Source: Chrysoperla carnea (lineage: Eukaryota > Arthropoda > Insecta > Neuroptera > Chrysopidae). Taken from it: DNA of 64,000 bases. Below, in pieces: positions 57,290 to 64,000 of this stretch (positions are counted from its first letter, which is position 1; each line of letters opens with the position of its first letter). The notes beneath the pieces were generated by a model. That model saw nothing but the letters and a program-made list of their open reading frames with translations, searched no databases and was not told the origin of the DNA. The stretch lies in contig NC_058338.1 of the NCBI RefSeq assembly GCF_905475395.1, positions 90,691,435-90,755,434 of the forward strand, read 5' to 3'. Made by a program: the position numbers and the translations under genes.

Positions 57290-57921
57290 GGATGTATGAG
57301 CATGGTAGTGGGGGCACAAATTTTATAAATAGATATTTTCAATTTTGATGATAAATTTATATTATTACTTGACGATATAAGACGAAAAGTAAGAATAAAA
57401 TTTTTCGATATCTGGCTTAATCTTCAAAATATCGAAAATTGAAAATTTTGTTTAATTATTTAGCTTTCGATATTTCGAAAACCAAGACACATATCGAAAA
57501 ATTTTATTCTTATTTTTCGTCTACGTTCATGAAGTTATAACAAAATTCATCATCAAAGTTGAAAATAAGATAAAAATAATTTCAACCCTTAATCTACCCT
57601 GCTCTTACATCCCTTATATGGACGGTGACACTTAGTTTTTTTCTTTTCTAATTCATTGCTAATATGTTTACTTTCTATTAAAAAGTTTTTTTTTTAAATT
57701 TGTTTTCATTCATTCCAAATGAAAATTATCAAAATATGTCGTTTTTTGAGATTCCTCCATAAGAGTCAATGTATTTTATATCGATTTTTAATGAATTTTT
57801 TCTTAAAAATTTGCACGAATACCTAAGCTGAAATTTTAACCACATATTCTTTGAGTAAAAGACTACCTACAAACAAATTTTGAGCCTTTAAATCAAACAT
57901 TGTTGTCATGCTCATACATCC
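57290..57921 (+). mobile_element. piggyBac-like MITE flanked by TTAA (copy 1)
   Basis: A 632-bp element with ends GGATGTATGAGCATG and its complement CATGCTCATACATCC, flanked by TTAA at 57286-57289 and 57922-57925. TTAA duplication is the piggyBac hallmark. No transposase frame. Confidence 0.8.
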
Positions 57922-58602
57922 TTAAGGACTAAAATTCTACTGTAAAAATAAGTTCGCGACCTAAAGGCAAGTGTGAAAGTATTAATAGATGTAATAATGG
58001 TATTATTGTAGTTTTGGAATGTTTTATAGTATAAAAACAATAGGCTTGTTGACTAAATTTTTTTTATCACTTCAGGTGAATAATTCTTACTGCAGGGTCA
58101 GAAAATTGAAGTTGATATTTGAAAATCTTTAGAAAACGCAAAATATGAACGTTTAAAATTTATAATAAAACAAAGAGGAAGATATAGGTTAGTGACGTCA
58201 TTGTCAGATATCACCATAGAGATACATAACAAATATTGTTTTGCTAAAAGAAGATAGACAACCTTTGAATGCTTATAATTTTGTTTTTAATAAATTTTAA
58301 TTTCATTTTCAAATTTTGTAATGGTATCAAGTCTAGTTTTACATTTTTATATATATTATGTCAAATTCGACATCAGGTAACTACCGTATTGGTTCGTCCG
58401 ATACTGTAATCGGAATACACGGCTATTGAAGGTCGATTTGCATAAGATAAGGAAATATTTGTAAATAAATGTTATCTTCCTCAAAAAATGATTAGAATTG
58501 CTTTATCTAAATTCCAAAGAATCATCAATAATCAATTAACTAAAATGTATCATCTTTAAATCTGTCAAATGAAGTCATATACATAAGAACAGTACAAAAA
58601 TT

Positions 58603-58700
58603 CTATTTGCTCTTTTTAGAAATTGTAGCAAACTGGCTCTGTAATTCATATTCTGTATCTTTCAGATTAGCCTCCTCTGGCTTATTGGGTGACGACGCCA
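58603..58700 (-). CDS. Possible last exon of an unrecognised gene
   Basis: A clean acceptor (tttcttcataccag) opens a frame of 31 complete codons, starting ASSPNKPEEAN and ending ATISKKSK followed by TAG. It would need one base from a preceding exon. The peptide is hydrophilic and helix-like, with codon content unlike the flanking AT-rich sequence. I do not recognise the family. Confidence 0.3.
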
Positions 58701-59111
58701 CTGGTATGAAGAAAATAACATGAATGAATTTAAAATTTATGACAGTACTGTACTCGTTAATTGATTCATATAATAAAAAATATTTAAGTAATTGAATTAT
58801 GTATGACTTAATAAAATCACAACATAACACCCGATCCGTCATCCATCACCGGACCCGCTTCTTAGTACACTTACATTAATAATTCTTAATAGTAAATAAA
58901 TAAATAATATCATGTGTAGAGTCAGCATTAAACATGTCACGCTAATATGACTCAAATTAAAATCATCTATTAGTCATTTGTTGTATAGGAATTATATAAT
59001 AATAAAAAATATTAAAATTTATCAGATTTCCGATAAAAATATGTTTTTTTGTTGATGTAGGTTATCAAAATCATGATAAGAAGAAGGGTCATCCAATAAA
59101 ACGCAGAATAA

Positions 59112-59432
59112 TAGGGGCTGTACTTAAATTACGTAACAAATTTAGGGGTGGAGGGGGTCAACTTAGAATGTTTCTATTTGTTATGGTACAGGGGGGGGGG
59201 TCCTACAACGCTTGTACGTAATTATCAAATAAATTTTTTAAAAATTTCGATGATTTAAAAAAAAATTTAATTAAATTTCGCGCTCTTGACTTAACTGTAG
59301 CTAGCTTTTAATATTTTGAACACACACAAACAGGGGGAGGGGGGTTTCAATAATTTGTTACAATCTGTTACATAAGGGGGGTAGGCGTTGAAACTTTGTT
59401 CTAAATGCGTTAGGTAATTTAAGTACAGCTCC
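59112..59432. mobile_element. MITE with 'ggctgtacttaaattacg' ends
   Basis: Inverted ends GGGGCTGTACTTAAATTACG and the complement of 'ggtaatttaagtacagctcc' bound ~320 bases that include several G-rich runs. ATA-type bases flank both sides, but the target duplication is unclear. Confidence 0.7.
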
Positions 59433-60414
59433 ATAGTAGATAACGTGCTTGTCTTGGATGCTTTCGGCATTTAATCCGCCGCCGGGTACCCAACGACAAA
59501 ATGAATACCTAGGCTTATTTTGAAAGAAAAATAACGCAAACCACATTAATTAATCCTCCAGGCTAAAGGATTTTAAGATATTGGACCTTCAACTACTCGT
59601 ATTTGATATCCCAGAGCTATAAGAGTCGTATCTTGAAAACCGTTAATCAGATTGTACTTTAATCAGCGGCACCGTTTTCGTCGTGTCCAAATTATTCTAG
59701 CACCATGTTTTTATCATAATCGGAATTGCGTATATTTTCTCGAATATTTGCAATTTTTTAAGGATTTAAAAAAATTTCTAAATTTGAAAAAAAAAAAATT
59801 TTGTTGCCGATTAGGGTCATTTTGAATCAAAAACAACGAATATCACATACATTTATCCCACAGAAGTATTTCAAGCTATTGGTTCTTAAAATTTTTCTTT
59901 TTGGTATTTTTTAAGGCGTACTACCAGAGGCAAATTATCCGTAAGTGAAACTGCGTACGTATATAGTGATATGTCTAGGGCGCTCTCGATATTTAATCCG
60001 CCTCTGATAATACGCCAATCATAGTTATATTATAAATCCGAGGTCCCCAAACTTTTATATTTCGTGGACCACTTGCTATATTTTTCGGTTTTGAATTGTT
60101 AGTTTACGTTACATTTTCGAAAATTCAGTTCTAACTGTAGTGATGTGTAAAATTTGTTTTTTGTAAACCAAAATAAAATTAAGTACTTCTGCTATAGATA
60201 GAATTTTTATAATTTTACGATTAGCTACAACTTTGCATTGGATAAACATTTTCCGATATTAAGCGAGAAACTCAAAATTAAAGCCTAGTAACCATAGAAA
60301 TATAATAATCCAAGCGTCAAGCGCTTTGGTCACGAAAATTTACTTCATAATGTGCAAAAATTAATATCATGTTTTCAACTAGTAAATATCATTATTAATT
60401 TTCTTAAAAATTAA

Positions 60415-60655
60415 GGTAGTACGAGCACCAAGGCAATTTTAGATTTATGGTTCAAATTACTTGTACTTTATTTTCAATTTTGATGATGACTTCGTTATAA
60501 CTTCATGAAATTAGACGAAAAATAAGAATAACATTTTTCGATATCTTCCTTGGTTTTGTAAATATCGAAAGCTATAACATAATTCACCATCAAAATTAAA
60601 AAAACATTTTTTTAATTATTGTCCCGACTACAGTGCTCATACATTTGTAATTAGT
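60415..60655. mobile_element. Diverged TTAA-type MITE fragment
   Basis: Shares 'aattagacgaaaaataagaa' and 'tttttcgatatct' blocks with 57290-57921 and a degraded 'gctcatacatttgtaatta' end. It lies just left of the intact copy at 60810. Confidence 0.5.
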
Positions 60656-60809
60656 CGGACACAACGAGTTTTTATTTGTTTTCAATAATTTATTAACGTT
60701 TCAACTTTAATTTAAATAGTTTTTTATTTATTTCCAGCGACTAGTTTTGGATAAATCAATATGAAAACATATCATAACATCTACCGTTTTACCACAAAAC
60801 CAATGTTAA

Positions 60810-61446
60810 GGATGTATGAGCATGACAACAATGTTTGATTTAAAGGCTCAAAATTTGTTTGTAGGTAGTCTTTTACTCAAAGAATATGTGGTTAAAATTT
60901 CAGCTTAGGTATCCGTGCAAATTTTTAAGAAAAAAGTCATTAAAAATTGATATAAAATACATTGGCTCTTATGGAGGAATCTCAAAAAACGACATATTTT
61001 GGAAGTTTTTGATAATTTTCATTTGGAATGAATGAAAACAAATTTAAAAAAAACTTTTTAATAGAAAGAAAACATATTAGCAATGAATTAGAAAAGAAAA
61101 AAACTAAGTGTCACCGTCCATATAAGGGATGTAAGAGCAGGGTAGATTAAGGGTTGAAATTATTTTTATCTTATTTTCAACTTTGATGATGAATTTTGTT
61201 ATAACTTCATGAATGTAGACGAAAAATAAGAATAAAATTTTTCGATATGTGTCTTGGTTTTCGAAATATCGAAAGCTAAATAATTAAACAAAATTTTCAA
61301 TTTTCGATATTTTGAAAATTAAGCCAGATATCGAAAAATTTTATTCTTACTTTTCGTCTTATATCGTCAAGTAATAATATAAATTTATCATCAAAATTGA
61401 AAATATATTTTTAAATTTGTGCCCCCACTACCATGCTCATACATCC
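60810..61446 (-). mobile_element. piggyBac-like MITE flanked by TTAA (copy 2, inverted)
   Basis: The same element as 57290-57921 in reverse, 637 bp, flanked by TTAA at 60806-60809 and 61447-61450. Long stretches are identical to the complement of copy 1 (for example around 'ggacggtgacacttagttt'). The two copies sit about 2.9 kb apart as a large inverted pair. Confidence 0.85.
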
Positions 61447-61549
61447 TTAAATATGCCTACTTTTGAAGCCATTTATTTATTTAAATAATCGGACAACACC
61501 TCCTAAAATTTTCAGAATTGATTTAGACTTAGTGCAACTTCGTATAAAA

Positions 61550-62105
61550 ACAAGTGAAAACAAACAATTGACTGAGTTAATTGTTGAAATACCATGTATT
61601 GACAGTGTTGATTACTCTGTCACATTACACATACATGTACATGTCGCACATATATAACTGATATTTCCATATAATACATACTATACAATTTGCGCTCTCA
61701 CGCGTAAACAATGATGTTTACGAAAAAATATTTCAAACAAAAGTTGTTTATTTTTTTATAATTTTTTATAGTCCACATTTTTCTACATTTAACCTTTTGT
61801 TCTATCTCTAACGGTTTACAAAATGGGTCCCACGGACCCAAGACCCAATTGACCTATGTTATTCATTTACGAACTCGATTTCACTTTTCACGTCCTAAGC
61901 ACACTATAAAAATTTCAGCTTGATATCTTTTTTCGTTTTTGAGTTATCGTGATGACAGAGACGACAGACAACCGAAAATGGACTAATTAGGTGATTTTAT
62001 GAACACCAATACCAAAATTTGGTTCGTAACACCAATATTTTTAAGCGTTACAAACTTGGGACTGAACTTAATATACCTTGGTATATGTCATATACATGGT
62101 ATAAA
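61550..62105 (-). repeat. CCGT-repeat family element, inverted
   Basis: From the tail 'caagtgaaaacaaacaattg' to 'gttacaaacttgggactga' and 'cttggtatatgtcatatac'. The microsatellite is reduced here. Confidence 0.8.
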
Positions 62106-62197
62106 AATCAAGCCTTTTATTTAAAATTGCCTTGGTGTTCGTACGTCCTTAGAAACGCATTTTGTTTATTTCCTCAAAAATAAAAAAAATATCTTAC

Positions 62198-62290
62198 TTG
62201 GATCACTATAGTTTCACCGCTCTCAATTTTTTGTTTCAAAACATTAAAATCTTCAACTGTAAAGTTTAAGATAAACCGTACAGTTTTCAT
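62198..62290 (-). CDS. Possible first coding exon of an unrecognised gene
   Basis: An ATG opens 31 codons (MKTVRFILNFTVEDFNVLKQ, ending TIVIQ) that end exactly at a GTAAGA donor. The mix of residues looks protein-like, and a stop lies 12 codons upstream. The phase (0) does not match the exon at 58603-58700 directly, so they are either separate or linked by an unseen exon. Confidence 0.25.
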
Positions 62291-63060
62291 GAAAACACCG
62301 GGGATTATAATATGAGTTAAAACTGGAGGTCAGCTTTTTGATAAAAATATAGTTTGATAAATGTGTTTGTTTTTAGAATGCGAATATGCCTTCATAAATT
62401 ATTTATATTAAAATTTGTTTATTAATTGTTTATTCAATTAGATTATTTGAAACAAAAATAAAATTATCAAAATAATAATAAATAATGACATAATTTATTG
62501 ACCACAGGCTAGATTTCTCTTTCAGTTAGAAATGACACAAAATTAATTTATACTACACTGAAGAAAAAAATTAAAATAATGACAACCTCAAACCGAAGTT
62601 GGCCGTTTCATATTGAAATAAAGTAAAAATACTTTCAAACAATTTACTAATGATTGGATCAAGTACAGCTAAATATTTGTATTTACAATAGAATGTCATT
62701 GAATTTAAAATATGAATTCATTGATACAAAATCACTGAAGTTAAATAAACAAAATCATTACTTCTATGAAGAAAGAGATTGATTTTAGTTTAAAGTCAAG
62801 CATTTTATTGATGGGAAATGTAATTGTAGTAATTGGCATATATATAATTGTGTAAATAAAGCGAATCGATGAATTAATAGAAAATTCGTTTGCGTTTGCT
62901 TTAAATATAGAATTTGATTATTACGAACACATGCTTGTCATGTCTAGTCTATATGTGATTGGTTTAACTACATGAAGATTGTTGTTACTAAACTATAAGG
63001 AGTTTGAAATAAACTTATTGATCATTTTTATTATATATAGCATATTTTGATACTTATGTA
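62291..63060. other. AT-rich stretch, nothing recognised
   Basis: No repeat similarity within the window and no open frame worth reporting. Confidence 0.4.
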
Positions 63061-63067
63061 ACAACCA

Positions 63068-63141
63068 TCGATAGCCTAGTTGGCACAGCAGTGGACTAGA
63101 CAAGACTGCAATATCAATAGTAATCCATATGTCGCTGGTTC
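63068..63141 (+). repeat. tRNA-like sequence, probable SINE head
   Basis: 'tagcctagttgg' fits an internal A box and 'ggttcaagtcc', about 48 bases later, is a near-perfect B box, so this has an RNA polymerase III promoter layout. The outer ends can pair over 'tcga', but the acceptor and T stems have mismatches. An AT-rich run follows ('ttatttatttttttaataaa'). It is more likely a tRNA-derived SINE or tRNA pseudogene than a working tRNA. The 109-codon plus frame over it is fortuitous. Confidence 0.5.
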
Positions 63142-64000
63142 AAGTCCGACTCGAAGCAATTTATTTATTTTTTTAATAAACCTAATAAACCCGCCTATGT
63201 GGTTGTACCAATCACATCATTGTTTTGTTATAATATTTATAAGTGGTAGATCCCATCAAAAAGAGATTGATGAATTCCAAAACAACAATATTTCAAATTT
63301 GTTAGACAGTATACTACTTTCGTTCAAACAACTCATGCGTTTGTGTCAACTTCACTGCTCAACCCCGTTGGTAGTTGTATCACATTCGTCATATTTGCTC
63401 TCGCGATGAGGTTGAGACAACCTCATATCGGTTGATATTAAAAATATTGTTTTCAGTGTAGACTTATAAAGTCTTTCTATCATCTATTGAGGAAAAAATT
63501 AAATTTATGTGATTAAAAAAACAAAATAATGTCTTATGTCAAAATACATTTTAAATGAAACCAAATAATAATTTACAATTTTCTTAGTACTTAATTTAAT
63601 TTAATGATCAAGGTTTTTAAAGTCGCATACTTCTCTGCCCCACTATGTATTTTCGTTAACAAATTTTTGTTGATATTTTTCAATGGGGTTAATCTAGTTT
63701 ATCTGTAAATAATTAATATATAAATACATTATTTGAAAAGCTTTCTTTGGTAGATAAGAATATCGGATAAAAGTATTAGTAAAATAAATTAAAGAAATCG
63801 ATAACATTTTATTGTTGTAGTTGAATTTGTTGTCATAATGATGAATCAATCACATGATTTACTGATTGAGTAAACACTTCCATGTGACCTGAGTGAATAA
63901 AAATACTCGACTATTGTAAATAAAAGTACATTTTGTATTGAATTTTATGTTCTGTAATACTGTAGGAAACGAAGCATTTGACCCGGGAAAAAATTATAAA
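63142..64000. other. AT-rich right edge, nothing recognised
   Basis: No splice-bounded frame, RNA gene or repeat seen in the rest of the window. Confidence 0.4.

Noticed and set aside
63068-63141. Functional tRNA gene
   Set aside because: Mismatched acceptor and T stems and no clear anticodon arm; kept only as a tRNA-like repeat.

Overview
The window is nuclear DNA of an arthropod, most likely an insect. It is very AT-rich. Its genes are split by GT/AG introns and are flanked and invaded by terminal-inverted-repeat (TIR) transposon debris. The recognisable proteins are conserved animal proteins, and one is an insect-style flavin monooxygenase that starts directly at its FAD motif. I cannot name the species from the sequence.

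Layout. (1) 3-809, plus: the 3' end of the replication factor Mcm10, whose gene enters from the left. (2) 2305-5925, plus: FBXO28, four exons; the exon that should carry the F-box start was not found. (3) 10103-17160, minus: a complete eight-exon dyskerin gene (H/ACA pseudouridine synthase, 513 aa). (4) 17273-19278: an exon-like piece and a broken zinc-finger-like reading frame. (5) 21186-25987, plus: a complete six-exon flavin-containing monooxygenase (420 aa), followed at 28157-28486 by a second, diverged copy of its last exon in the same splice phase. (6) 30838-46852, minus: fourteen exons (2079 codons plus stop) of the sortilin-related receptor SORL1/LR11, lacking only the signal/propeptide exon. 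(7) 46.9-64 kb: no secure gene, mostly transposon remnants plus two exon-like minus-strand pieces.

The genes do not form a pathway. Mcm10 acts in replication, FBXO28 in ubiquitin ligation, dyskerin in snoRNP/rRNA modification, FMO in oxidation of xenobiotics or metabolites, and SORL1 in endosomal sorting. The FMO locus and SORL1 converge on 28.5-30.8 kb.

The non-genic DNA is unusually rich in foldback elements and MITEs. They include a hAT-type MITE with a perfect 8-bp target duplication, two TTAA-flanked copies of a piggyBac-like MITE in opposite orientation, TA-flanked mariner-type MITEs, and a pogo/Tigger family that keeps only its DNA-binding domain. There is also a dispersed CCGT-containing repeat in at least eight copies and several long hairpin-forming inverted repeats, many inside introns. 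I judged exon boundaries by eye from splice signals, phase and homology. Repeat boundaries are approximate unless a target duplication is stated.
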